From Glebionis coronaria (Eukaryota > Streptophyta > Magnoliopsida > Asterales > Asteraceae), in NCBI GenBank assembly GCA_025667525.1, contig CM046875.1, forward strand, positions 290,575,147-290,639,146: DNA of 64,000 nucleotides. The letters run 5' to 3'. The position numbers and the translations under genes were made by a program. The stretch's first letter is position 1. Every line of letters starts with the position of its first letter. Under the pieces are notes generated by a model that saw only the letters and a list, made by a program, of their open reading frames with translations, had not been told where the DNA came from and searched no databases. Positions 1-11,245 of this stretch are shown in pieces.

Positions 1-244
1 GAACGAAAGATTTTAAAAACCAAGGTTTTGAACAAAACTTTTCAAAATCTTTTAACTATAAACATTTGAGAAAATATTTGAAAAATCTTTTGACTACAAC
101 GGTGCCAAAGATCTCAGACTTTACCAACAAGCCCTATTGAGAAGATGTATATTTTGATATATATAATTAATTTATATATATATATCGTGGTTTCAGTATG
201 TAATTGTTTAATAAGTATGTTATGCTAATATGAGATATATATAA

Positions 245-1258
245 ATGCAGATTGTCATGGCTGACCCTAATATTCCTGTAGAGAACCATGCTATGTCCGA
301 ACCTAATGTAGATGATAACCATTATTTAGACTTAGTGGATTATGATATGAATGATGATGAGGAGGAACCATTTGAGGATCCCGAGCCCGATATAGGGCTA
401 GGAGATCAGATTGCCCCTCAGGTTGATATGGTAAAGAATGAGAATGTTAATGTTGGTATTGAGAATGATGATGAGATTGGGATAGATAATGTAGATAATA
501 AGGATGACGACGAGGATGTCGAGGAGGATATAGGTATAGATGAAGAGGTTGATGATGATGATGAGGCTGAGCTTATTTACCCTTATGATGTTCCGGAGGG
601 CGAGCCCTTACCCCCTCCAGTTTTTTGGTCTGATTCTGAGATTGAGCTACTTAGAGATGAATTGTTTGAATCGTCTGAATCTGATTCTAAATCAGAGGAT
701 GATGAATATGATGATGCACCTGATGGTACTGATGGTATTTCTACTCGTAGACATGTGATAGGAGAGTCGTCTAGTGTTAGAGAGACTACTCATATTGATG
801 GTCTTGCACCTTGGGCCTTGAGACGTGATTTAGATGCTTCCCGTGCTCAAATTAGTATGACAGAGGTTGGATTAGGTGTTGTTCAGACTCATGTTGCTTA
901 TTTGGAGTCGAAGACTAAGGTTGGTGAGAAAGAGCGAGAATTTCTTAATTTAGATTTGACTGATGTAGATCGTGGTTTGAATGAGGCTTTTAGGAGGTTA
1001 TCTTTGTTAGAAAGTAGTGAGTTTGCTGCAATGAAGAAAAAGGTGAATACTATGGAGATTTAGTTGAGTGTAGCTCGTGCGATACGTGAGAAAGCTGAGA
1101 AAGAGTTTAATATATCTGTGGGTTGGAACAGTAGATTTTATGCTGATATGATTGAAAGAGGAGTGATCCGCAAGCGCCCAGCTGAAGATGTGTCTTGTGA
1201 TCGTCCGAAGAAAATACAGAAGACGATGGATGATGGACCATCTAGCGGTTCTCAGTAG
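245..1258 (+). pseudogene. Acidic accessory frame ahead of gag, copy 1
   Basis: A frame of about 337 codons lies between primer site and gag, where most Ty3/Gypsy elements have only leader. Codons 1-160 are very rich in Asp and Glu with short Pro and Ser stretches. Codons about 195-272 look alpha-helical with heptad-like hydrophobics, a possible coiled coil. A TAG at 1061-1063 replaces a codon that is not a stop in copy 2, and the same frame continues to 1258. The tail (1169-1222) has KR, ten residues, then KK, matching the classical bipartite nuclear localisation pattern. I recognise no enzymatic domain. Similar acidic frames exist, from memory, in other Asteraceae elements and are unnamed. 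Function unknown; nuclear targeting or chromatin contact is inference. Confidence 0.65.
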
Positions 1259-1551
1259 ACCAGTCTATATTTAGTAGTGACCTTTGTATATTTTGTACCT
1301 TTTGTAACTTTGACTGAACCGACTTATTAGTTAGTAGATCTGGCACAAATTTTGAGTATGTATAGTGCTAGAACTTTGATATGGAATGTAAATTAAGACA
1401 ATGCTTTTGTTTCAAATCCAATGAAATATGTATGTTTTCTTGAATTCCATATTGTGCCTTACTTGTATCTTGATTATGAATTCAATCCATCTTATATGAA
1501 TCCCTTGTTGGGTGAATGCTTAATACTTTGAAATTGTGAAATTATAGAACT

Positions 1552-2640
1552 ACGCCGCCCAAGAAAGCTGTAACTGAGGATGATGTACGTAGGATTATTG
1601 TGGAGCAAGTTACCGCATCTATGACTGAACTTATGGCAAATGCTAGAAATGGAGCTGGCAGTAGTGGAGCTGGCGGTAGTGGAGCTGGCGGTAGTGGAGC
1701 TGGCGGTAGTGGAGATGGCGGTAGTGGAATTGGTGGTACTAATGTGAATTTGAATGCTAATAATGTGAATGCTAATGCTATAGGAAATGTAGGAGGACTT
1801 GGAACAAATGCACCTGAAGTTGGTGGTTGTACTCATGTGACGTTCATGAAGTGTGAACCTCTACCTTTTAATGGAACTGAAGGTGCTGTCTGATTAAGCC
1901 AGTGGATTGAGAAGATTGAGTCGGTGTTTCGGATTAGTAAGTGTAAGGAGGAAGATAAGGTGACTTTTGCTATGGCTACTCTTAAAGGTCATGCGTTGAC
2001 TTTGTGGAACGGGAGAATTTCTTTCATGGGTATTGATGCTGCTAATGCTACTCTTTGGGCTGAAATTAAGAAGTGGATGACTTTGGAGTTCTGTCCTCGT
2101 AGTGTGATCATTAGGTTAGAACAAAAGTTGATTCGTCTGAGAATGAAAGGTGTAGACATTGATAGTTACACGAACCGATTCCATGAGTTGGCCTTGATGT
2201 GTCCTCGATTGGTGGACCCGAAGAGATCCGAATTGAACAATATATTAAAGGGTTGACCAAGAACATCCGGGGGGACGTGACATCATCAAAACCACTGACC
2301 ATTGATGATGTTGTTCGAATGGCTTACTAACTCATTGGGCAAATAATTCAGGATAGGGAAGATGAAGCACGTACTAGTGAGAAAAGAAAGGGTGATGGAG
2401 GTGATAATAAGAAGAATTTCAATCTCCGTCAGAACCAGAGAAAGGGGAACACAAATGCTCTTAACAACAACACACCGCGCAACGATGAAAGATTTCCTAA
2501 GTGTGGCAACAAGAGGCATTCTGGCGACTGCTGGATGTGCCGAAATTGCGGAAAGCTTGGACACAAAGTTGAAAGGTGTAAGAAGGGTCATAAGAAATCG
2601 GATTGCCCTAAGTTGAAAGCGATTGTACCTGGAAGAAACC
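1552..2640 (+). pseudogene. gag: gag pseudogene, Tekay-like copy 1
   Basis: The gag frame aligns with copy 2 but its start codon reads ACG at 1552-1554 instead of ATG. The N-terminus has a Gly/Ser tract from a 15-bp tandem repeat (about 1650-1735). The capsid-type region (about 1900-2340) carries the plant Ty3/Gypsy pattern W-N-G-R and R-F-H-E-L. Lesions: TGA at 1891-1893, a one-base deletion near 2215 against copy 2, and a TAA near 2328. Two CCHC-type zinc knuckles remain near 2505-2580. A third one present in copy 2 is lost by a deletion of roughly 24 bases. Gag would package element RNA in cytoplasmic particles; this copy cannot make it. Confidence 0.85.
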
Positions 2641-4560
2641 CCCAGGGTGGTGCTTATCAACTTGGAACAGTCGAGGTGAAGAAAGAGGATCCGAATGTCG
2701 TTACTAGTACGTTTTTACTCAACATTCATTATGTTGTTGCTTTATTTGACTCGGGTGCTGATAGGAGCTTTGTATCCAATAAATTTAGTGCCCTTATTGA
2801 CATTGAAATTGTTGAGATAAACACCAGTTACGAGGTGGAATTGGCTGATGGTAAATTAGTGAAAACTAATAAGCTATTAGAAGGATGCTCTCTAAATCTC
2901 TTAAACTATTCCTCTCCGATTAATTTGATGTTGATAGAATTAGGTAGTTTTGATATTATCATTGGTATGGATTGGTTGTCGTTGAATAATGCAACTATTT
3001 TATGTGGAGAAAAGAAGGTTAAGATTCCTCTTAGGAATAGGACGTTAGTAATTGATGGTAATCGAGGTGAATCCCGTTTGAAAATCATTTCATGTATTAA
3101 AGTCCAAAAGTACATCAGGAACGGTTGCGAGTTATTTTTAGCTCAAGTGACCGGGAATGAGTCTAAGGAGAAACGATTGGAAGATGTACCTATTATCCGT
3201 GAATTTCCTGAGGTATTTCCTAAATATTTACCCGGAATTCCACCGATAAGGCAAGTAGAGTTTCAAATCGATTTAATTCCTGGTGCTGCACCGGTGGCAC
3301 GTGCGCCATACCGATTAGCACCTTCGGAATTAAAGGAATTATCTGAACTACTTAAGGAGTTTTCTGATAAAGGTTTTATTCGACCGAGCTCGTCGCCTTG
3401 GGGAGCTCCAGTCTTGTTCGTTAAGAAGAAGGATGGATCTTTCCGTATGTGCATTGATTATAGGGAACTGAATAAGTTGACGATTAAAAATGGATATCCT
3501 TTACCAAGGATTGATGATTTGTTTGATCAACTACAAGGATCTAATGTGTATTCTAAGAAAGATTTGCGGTCTAGATATCACTAACTTCGCGTCCGTGAAG
3601 AAGATATTCCTATAACTGCATTTAGAACTCGTTATGGACACTATGAATTTCAAGTAATGTCATTTGGGTTAACTAACGCACCTGCGGTTTTCATGGATCT
3701 AATGAATCGAGTGTGCAAACTCTACATGGACAAATTTGTGATTGTGTTTATTGACGACATTCTAATCTATTCTAAGAATAAAGATGAAAATGGAGAACAT
3801 TTAAGGATTATCTTGATTTTGTTAAAGGATGAAAGGTTGTATGCCAAGTTTTTGAAATGTGATTTTTGGTTAGATTCTGTGCAATTTCTTGGTCATGTGA
3901 TTAACAAGGATGGAATTCATGTTGATCCTGCAAAGGTTGAAACCATTAAGAATTGGTCTGCACCGATAACGCCAACGGAAGTGCGATAGTTCTTAGGATT
4001 GGCTGGCTATCACATGCGATTCATTAAAGAATTTTCTTTAATAGCTAAACCCTTGACTAAGCTTACCCAGAAAAATAAACCTTTCGTTTGGGAAAGTGAA
4101 GAAGATGGAGCATTTCAGATATTGAAGCAAAAATTATGTAGTGCGCCAATTCTATCCTTACCCGACAGAAGTAAAGATTTTTTAGTATATTGTGATGCAT
4201 CTCTTAGAGGCTATGGAGCTGTGTTGATGCAGCGAGAAAAGGTAATAGCTTATGCTTCTAGGCAAATAAGGAAGAATGAGGAGAATTATACTACTCATGA
4301 TCTCGAGTTAAGAGCTGTAGTTTTTGCTCTTAGGTTGTGGAGACATTATCTGTATGGCACCAAGTGTACGGTATTCACCGATCATAAAAGCCTAAAGTAT
4401 ATTCTCGATTAAAAGGAATTGAACATGAGGCAACGAAGATGGATAGAGTTGTTAAGTGATTATGATTGTGATATAAAATATCACCCAGGAAAAGCCAATG
4501 TTGTTGCCGATGCATTAAGCAGAAAAGATAGAGAGCCTATCAGGGTACGTTCTCTAGTCT
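2641..4560 (+). pseudogene. pol: Protease, reverse transcriptase and RNase H remnant, Tekay-like copy 1
   Basis: The aspartic protease motif D-S-G-A is at 2748. Reverse transcriptase starts near 3290; the catalytic motif F-I-D-D is intact at 3747-3758. RNase H follows, with its Y-C-D-A-S and T-D-H-K-S motifs near 4185 and 4378. Premature stops occur at 3582-3584 (TAA), 3987-3989 (TAG) and 4410-4412 (TAA), mostly at codons that are CAA or CAG in the family. Apart from the stops the frame is well kept to about 4740. No functional enzyme is expected. The products would have copied element RNA into DNA in the particle. Confidence 0.88.
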
Positions 4561-6028
4561 TGATCGTGCACAATAATTTGCCTGAGCAAATTAGAAATGC
4601 ACAAATAGAAGCTTGTAATAAGGAAAATTTTGTTAATGAAGGGTTCCTAGGAGAAGGAGATCCTTTAGAAGTTACAGTTGATAGAGTGAAATGCTTAAGA
4701 GGTCGTATGTGGATACCTAAGTTTGGAGGCTTAAGAGATTTGATTATGTTAGAATCCATAAATATAAATATTCCATTCCTTATGCATCTGATAAAATGTA
4801 TCATGATTTGAAGAAGTTGTACTGGTGGCCGAATATGAAAGCTGATATTGCTATGTATGTTCTTCAATGCTTGACTTGTGCTAGAGTCAAAGCTGAACAT
4901 CAGAAGCCATCAGGACTACTTCAACATCCAAAGATTCCTGAATGGAAGTGGGAGCAAATTACGATGGACTTTATTACTAAGCTTCCTAGAACATCATCTG
5001 GAAATAACTCGATTTGGGTCATTGTAGACAGACTGACCAAATCAGCACACTTCATTCCGGTTAAAGAGCAGTTCTCACTGGAGAAGTTGACTCATCTTTA
5101 TCTTGAGAATGTTATATGCAAGCATGGAGTGCCTGTATCGATCATTTCAGATCGAGATCCTAGATTCGCATCGAATTTTTGGAAATCTCTCCAAAGATCT
5201 TTGGGAACGAATCTCGACATGAGCACTTCTTATCACCCCCAGACTGATGGGCAGAGTGAAAGAACGATACAAACACTGGAAGATATGTTGAGAGCTTGCG
5301 TGATAGATTTTGGTAAGAATTGGGATAAACATTTTCCTTTAGCAGAGTTTTCGTATAACAATAGTTACCATGCTAGTATTAAGGCAGCACCGTTTGAAGC
5401 TTTGTATGGTAGGAAGTGTAGATCTCCTGTATGTTGGGGTGAAGTTAGGGATACCCAGCTCACGGGACCAGAATTGATCCGGGAGACTACAGAGATGATA
5501 GTTCAGATTAAGAATAGGCTGTTGGCTGGCCGTAGTAGACAGAAAAGTTACGCGGATGTGCGGCAGAAACCGATGGAGTTTGAAGTGGGTGACCGAGTAA
5601 TGTTGAAAGTATAGCCATGGAAAGGCGTTATAAGATTTGGAAATCGAGGGAAATTGATTAACCGCTATATTGGACCCTTTAAGATTTCATCTAGAGTAGG
5701 TCTGGTGGCTTACAAACTAGAGTTACCACCAGAACTTCATGGTGTTCACAACACATTCCATGTATCTAATCTGAAGAAATGTTTAGCAGTGAGTGATGAG
5801 AAACTTTCGTTGGATAAGGTTCGAATAGATGAGAAGTTGCATTTTATCGAAGAACCCGTAGTGGTTATGGATCGTGAGGTAAAGCAACTGAAACAAAGTC
5901 GGATACCTATTTTCAAGATCCAATGGAATTCAAAGCATGGACCGGAATTTACTTGGGAACTAGAGGATGAAATGCGGAAGAAATATCCGCACCTCTTTGA
6001 TTTCAATAAGAAACGGACATCAAAATGA
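4561..6028 (+). pseudogene. pol: Integrase and chromodomain-like tail remnant, Tekay-like copy 1
   Basis: A frameshift near 4750 damages the zinc-binding N-terminus: the histidine half of the HHCC motif is out of frame, while C-x2-C near 4870 is kept. The DDE core is legible, with M-D-F-I near 4966, S-D-R-D near 5148 and S-E-R-T near 5257. A TAG at 5612-5614 replaces a serine codon. After it the H-N-T-F-H-V-S-N-L-K-K segment is followed by a chromodomain-like end (about 5850-6022) with the T-W-E and D-E-M motifs typical of Tekay-type plant elements, which is thought to steer integration to heterochromatin. The frame stops at 6028, 38 bases before the LTR. Confidence 0.85.
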
Positions 6029-6048
6029 AATGCACGAGGACGTTGATC

Positions 6049-6066
6049 CCTTTTAGGTGGAAAAGT
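6049..6066 (+). other. Polypurine tract, Tekay-like copy 1
   Basis: A purine-rich run (core AGGTGGAAAAG) immediately precedes the TGTGACAATC start of the 3' LTR. This is where plus-strand DNA priming occurs. Copy 2 has AGGAGGAAAAG at the matching place. Confidence 0.75.
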
Positions 6067-9000
6067 TGTGACAATCTAACATTTTCAGGTAGTAAATTTT
6101 TTTCTCGTATAATATTTTGAAACTTATTTTTGTGTTGGTTAATGAACTCACAATTTACGGATTTAAATTTGGGCTTACATGCATCATTTAACGTCCTTTA
6201 CGACTAAACCGGAAACCTTAGGATTACGTATTTACGTTTTGAACTCCGTTTTTGATGAGACAATTTTCATTAGATTCGTTTTGTGCCGTTGATTCATAAT
6301 TTATAAAAACGTTTTTCGTAAAATGACCCGAGGGCACGCAAATCGAGGACACTACAATCGAAGAATACCCGTAAATTAGTAGGATGAGACAAAACAAGTT
6401 TTGTCCCACACAACTCAAAAGGGACGGCCAAAATTTGACACCACATCTCATTGTGTGTCAAAGTTTTAGCTAATAAGCTAACACTTGTTAGCCTAAGCTT
6501 AACAATTAAGCTAACACCAACACCAAACCACAAAACCACTTCACTTAAACCATTTACACACTTAACACATGCAAACTAATCTCCAAAACTCTCTCATCCT
6601 CCCCCATTGCCGTTCCACTCCACCATCAAACACCCCCATTTTATCAATTCTAGCCATAAACATTGTGTTATCTATACATATAATGAAGAAACCTTGAAGC
6701 CTTGTTGATTGGTGATCATTATAACATCAAAGGAGGTGATTTGCTTGTGTCCTAGGACTTATTTCTCAACAAATATTCTTGGTGGTTGATGATCTTGAAG
6801 ATAAATTTGGTGTACATTAAGTTGTTGTCATCCAAAAACAAGATATAGTCTTGGTTGGTAAACAAGATCATCCTTTCCTTTTTCTTTGTTATTTTTGTAA
6901 AGATCAAATGTATTTCTTTCCTATTGTATATGTATATGATGAATATATGATGATAAAAATGTTGTGTGGGGATCAAGTGTTGATAAACATGGTTAAAAAG
7001 ATAGAAAACCATATGTAAATAGGTTAAAATATTTCTTAATAAGTTGGCTGTATAAAAATAGTAACTAACCAAATGATAAACTGATAAAATGGCATAGTAG
7101 AATCAATATACAGTAAGTATTAGGTTTTATACACATGTGAGAGTTGGCCATGCAATGGAATCATCAAAATGAGTGAGATATAAGTTAGTGGGTTTTAATT
7201 TACATTTTATACTATATTTATTTGAGTGCTTATATAATAGTATTAAACTTTAATTTCACAAAATCTGATTTTTAGTTTCACTTTCACCATTTTTATCATA
7301 TCTTGAGTTATACAAGGAGATAGAAGCTTATTTTTGGATGACATAAACTTCATATTATGTGCTACAAATAACATAGTTTTAGCTACTACTCAATCCATGT
7401 CTAATTATCCTTAAAATTCAAGGATAAATAAATGGACTTTGTATAAAAATGGTAGTTAACAGGCCAAGTAACGTTTTCGTATTATCGGCTAAAACCATAA
7501 AAGTAATGTTTTCGTCAAATAAAACTTAGACGGTCGGACCCGTCTAATGTAAACTTTTTAAAAGTCATATACTGATATATAAGTACCTATTACAAGTAAA
7601 AACTGATAAAACCCGAACTATATAATATATGGACATTAACATGCCAAGTTAGCTTTATCGGACTATTAATCCAACTAATTTGGCTAAACACTTATAAACT
7701 TACTTATTGGGCTTAACCCACTTGGGCCCAACATGTAAAGTATAATACTGATAATAAAAGTGTAAAATGGACTAATATAAGGTATTGGGCTTATAATAGG
7801 CTTATTGGGCCTAAAACATGTAAATAAGTAAAACTAGTAAACTAGTATAAAAGTTACCAATACATAGCACTAAAATGAGTAAATGAGAATGAATAAACCC
7901 ACTTGATCATCATCATATGTATAAAATCATCATATGTATACATAATTTTTATTTTTATAAAGTCATTGGACAAAAGTCTAAGACCGATTATTATTTATAT
8001 AGGTTTTCGTGACCGAAGCACGCCCGTAGCCGATAATCCGCCTTTCATTATCAACGTGAGTTCATAGCCTCACACTCTTTTAAATGTTTTATAAAATGAT
8101 TTGTAAACCCGCGAGGGAGATAACATGCTAGTTTTTGATATAAATATAACACAAGTAGTCCCGATGGTATGCTTAATGATATGGACCCGAATGATGCTAT
8201 GACCCAATGAACGAGATACAAAGGATTATTAGTAGTTAGGTTATGTCACTTAAAGTCCCATTAGCATGAATTGTGAACTACCGGGATTTGGTAGACGCTT
8301 ATGCATATGATAGTACTATTCGGGGACGATCAACCCAGTTCGCGCCTTGACGGTTGATCCCCGTCGTACCACATTGATTGGTAAGCGAATTTATGTATGA
8401 GAAGATTACATAGCATGATTTTAAAGTTCCCCTTACTATACAAGGGGGGGGCGGAGCGCTAAGAAAGAGAAAGTGACGACACACTAACTTAGATGGGCAA
8501 ATTGTTTGTCGGGATCGCGGCCCGTTTTTTGTGATAGTGATGTAACAATGTCATGCGTCTAATAATAATCCATATGTAATCCAGTAATGATACAAATAAC
8601 GATAATATCATTACCTATAATGGTAATATTGAGGCTACGGTCTCATGGACGGTTTAAGATGTATGCTTTGCTTTATATATTGCCTGACTAGCAATACGAG
8701 GACTTACTTCTGATATTATACTTGTGTTCTGATTTCAACGATTGTTTTATATAACAGTTTTATTAAACTATATGAATTCACTCGGCATTTGCTGATATGA
8801 TTTTTGCATGTTTTTATCTCAGGTGCTTGAAGGTAATTCGGATGGAGATCGACTCTGATGGACCACATAGTATTAAAACTGTTCATTCGATCTATGTTTT
8901 GTAAACTTAATGACCTCTATAAATTGGGACCTGTTGTACACTTGAAACTTTTTATCGAATGAATGTATGTTAAACCTTGTACAACCATTTTTATGTGTTG

Positions 9001-9082
9001 TCTATGATTGGAGTTATTGTGCTATCCCGTAACACTCTAAAGACTCTTCCGCTGTACCGATATGAAATTTGAGAGTGTTACA
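6067..9082 (+). repeat. 3' LTR, Tekay-like copy 1
   Basis: The LTR runs from TGTGACAATC to GTGTTACA and is homologous, in opposite orientation, to the LTR pair of copy 2. Its ends are conserved, but the central part, especially about 6450-7200, differs far more from copy 2 than the coding region does. It has a roughly 50-bp private insertion at 8423-8472. A conserved block with a GATCAACC/GGTTGATC hairpin lies at 8322-8362. No gene is visible in these 3 kb; the short frames are not conserved between copies. Confidence 0.9.
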
Positions 9083-9249
9083 GTTGCAAAACCAGGAATT
9101 ATATAAATTAGGAATTCTATTTGCCTTGGAGGCGGAAGCCTTGACAAATCTTCCAGAAACACTTCAGGATAGTCATGAATGACTACAATATCTCTACTCA
9201 CTTTCTTTACGCTTCCTTCTACGATACCTAAGCCATGAATAATCCACAA
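9083..9249 (-). pseudogene. pol: RT linker fragment of the Tekay-like relic
   Basis: The minus strand encodes the stretch between protease and reverse transcriptase, including Y-P-E-V-F, L-P-P-P-R-Q-I-E-F and I-P-G motifs that match copy 1 near 3195-3290. It is cut at 9083 by the 3' LTR of copy 1, so the rest of its pol should lie left of the window beyond the 5' LTR of copy 1. Confidence 0.75.
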
Positions 9250-9424
9250 CCTATTTCGATATACTTACGAGCTCTAATGCATGAAAAGAATTTTCAATTT
9301 GGAATTAATTTTCCCTTCAGTAACCTCACCAGCCTTACCTTGGATTATGTGTCCCACGAGCTAATAAGCCATGCAGACAGCTTCACAAATAGTAAATGGC
9401 TTAGAAGAAGTCACATCACCGCAT

Positions 9425-10076
9425 TTATTCTTGGTCAGCCGTGAATATACTGCTTGACCTTAGCGGTTCGGGTTCCACAATTCTTGGACATAGAGGAGTA
9501 AACTTGTGGAAACACTTGATATATCTACCAATGTTAGTTCCCTTTAATCTCAGATTGTACACCACTTGCTCCATACTTTGGAAAACTTCGAGGACAAGAT
9601 CCTTAGTTAACCGCTTCGTCACCTTAGTCCATGGTGTCCCATAAGTAATGATACCTATGAAAGCAAGTCTACCATTCCACCAAATTAATGTACGACCTTG
9701 GAGAGTAGAGATTTTATACTGCACCATATCCTCTTGATTAGGGTCACTGATTCGAAAGATTGACGCCAGCTTTTCAACAACTGACACAATCCTCCATCAT
9801 CTTTAGTCCCCTTAAGAGTCTACGATTTGCGCTTAATGAATGAAGTGTAGTTATAGCCTCTAACTTCGGGCACATTTGTTCCATCCGTACCACGAACATT
9901 ATCGACTCCAGCTTCAGCTCCACTGGTTCCAGTTCCACCAATTTTTAGCTTTAGCTCCAGATCCAACATTCATGTTGGCCATGAATTCAACTAAAGATAC
10001 AAAAACTTATTCACTAATAACTTGGCGCATTCGTGCTTCAGTCATAGCTTTCATTGACTGCATGAGTCTTGTGTAA
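9425..10076 (-). pseudogene. gag: Degraded gag, Tekay-like relic
   Basis: On the minus strand, 9787-9425 encodes a gag core recognisable by I-F-R-I-S, the W-W-N-G-R segment and a terminal C-P-R-I-V-E-P stretch, matching the intact core of copy 2 at many positions. The N-terminal part to 10076 is in other frames with several stops. The part between gag and the RT linker is mostly gone. It is much more decayed than copies 1 and 2, so it is an older insertion. No function is expected. Confidence 0.75.
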
Positions 10077-10804
10077 CGCAAATCAAATCATAATGAGTAT
10101 TCATTCAATGATTGTGTTATATCACAGGAATTTAAAGAGAAAAGCAAAGAAAGATAATAATAGAACGATGTAGAATTAGGAATCAAAAGATAGTCATTCC
10201 ATTGATCACAAACTAGTACACCTTGTATTGTTAAGCATTATAGATAATCATCGTCTAATGCCATCTAACTTAAAAGACTAGTCATACTAACTGATGTCAC
10301 AGTTTAGTTAGGGATTTTTAAAAGATACTACAATTGATAAACTAATCCACAAGAGTTACTAGGTAATTCACGTGACTAAGGAGGCTCCTCGGTCCCACAA
10401 GAAGAAGATTTCTTCAGTGTTTTCAGAGACGCTTGATATCCTCCTCAATTGGCGGTTTTGGAACAGCCCCAATACAACCATTTCACGATCAAAGAATTAG
10501 AGGAAAAAAATCAAAGAATGAATCGAGTAAACAAATTATGAGTCAATAGGAGTTTAATCATGCAGATTCTATATGCATAAGCCCACACATTTATGAATCA
10601 TTATTTCCATGGATTGATCAAGTCCTTCCAAATAAGATTCTGAAATTTGTAGTTCAACAATTTATAATTTCCTTGTTCAAATAAATGGCCAATTTATTTC
10701 AACAATTATAAATCACTTTATTTAAGCATCGCAAGCTCAACACAAGAGATCAAGATCAAAACAAATGAGAAACTGATTTTACAAAAAATGATCGGTGATA
10801 TGAT

Positions 10805-11245
10805 ATGGAATCCTGGTTGGCATGTGAACACCATAACAATCAATCTCAATTCCTGGCACATCCAGGGTGGGTTGAGGCCATGCAAGAAGAACTCAACCAG
10901 TTCCTTAGGAACAAAGTATGGAAACTAGTTCCTCTCCCCAAAGGGAAATCAGCTCTTGGTACAAAATGGGTATTTAAAAACAATACCGATGAAGATGGAA
11001 TTGTCATTAAAAACAAAGCTAGACTGGTTGTTCAGGGGTGTGGTCAACTTGAAGGGATCGACTATGAGGAAACCTTCGCCCATGTAGCAAGAATGGAAGC
11101 CATTAGGATCTTCCTTGTCTATGCTACTTACATGAACTTCAAAGTTTTCCAAATGGATGTAAAAAGTATCTTCCTGAATGGAAAGATCACTGAAGAAGTT
11201 TATGTTTCTCAGCCTCCTGGTTTCGAGAGTTCGGAGTTTCCAAAC
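10805..11245 (+). pseudogene. pol: Copia reverse transcriptase, first block
   Basis: From about 10865 the frame reads W-V-E-A-M-Q-E-E-L, then K-W-V-F-K-N, the A-R-L-V-V-Q-G motif and F-Q-M-D-V-K-S, the usual start of a plant Copia reverse transcriptase (the catalytic region around Q-M-D-V). The first 15-20 codons are not recognisable as Copia. The frame is open to the CAAAC duplication at 11241-11245, where Tekay copy 2 inserted. It resumes in the same register at 25446. Confidence 0.85.
11241..11245. other. Target site duplication CAAAC, left
   Basis: CAAAC precedes the left LTR of Tekay copy 2 and is repeated directly after its right LTR at 25441-25445. Removing the element and one copy restores the Copia reading register. 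Confidence 0.9.

Larger units (their letters stand above)
1..9082 (+). mobile_element. Tekay-like Ty3/Gypsy element, copy 1 (5' LTR outside window)
   Basis: The interior begins at base 1, about 30 bases after where the primer site would be, judged by alignment with the complete copy at 11246-25440. In order it carries an acidic accessory frame, gag, protease, reverse transcriptase, RNase H, integrase, a chromodomain-like tail, a polypurine tract and a 3.0-kb 3' LTR ending in CA at 9082. A chromodomain-like end of pol and integrase downstream of reverse transcriptase mark a chromodomain Ty3/Gypsy element; Tekay/Del is the likely clade. The element sits inside an older, oppositely oriented relic that resumes at 9083. 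All reading frames are broken. Confidence 0.9.
9083..10800 (-). mobile_element. Older Tekay-like relic interrupted by copy 1
   Basis: This is the remaining part of a decayed element of the same general family, read on the minus strand. From right to left it has leader sequence (about 10090-10790), the start of gag, the gag core, and a piece from the protease/reverse transcriptase junction broken off at 9083 where copy 1 inserted. Most of the zinc knuckle and protease region is missing, since gag passes to the RT linker within about 175 bases. The leader (about 10080-10490) aligns in reverse with 63385-63760, so it belongs with the subfamily of copy 3. The right boundary with Copia sequence is not sharp. 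Confidence 0.75.

Noticed and set aside
1492..1836. Minus-strand frame of 114 codons, Ser/Thr-rich
   Set aside because: It is the complement of the gag Gly/Ser repeat of copy 1; its repeats are explained by the 15-bp gag repeat.
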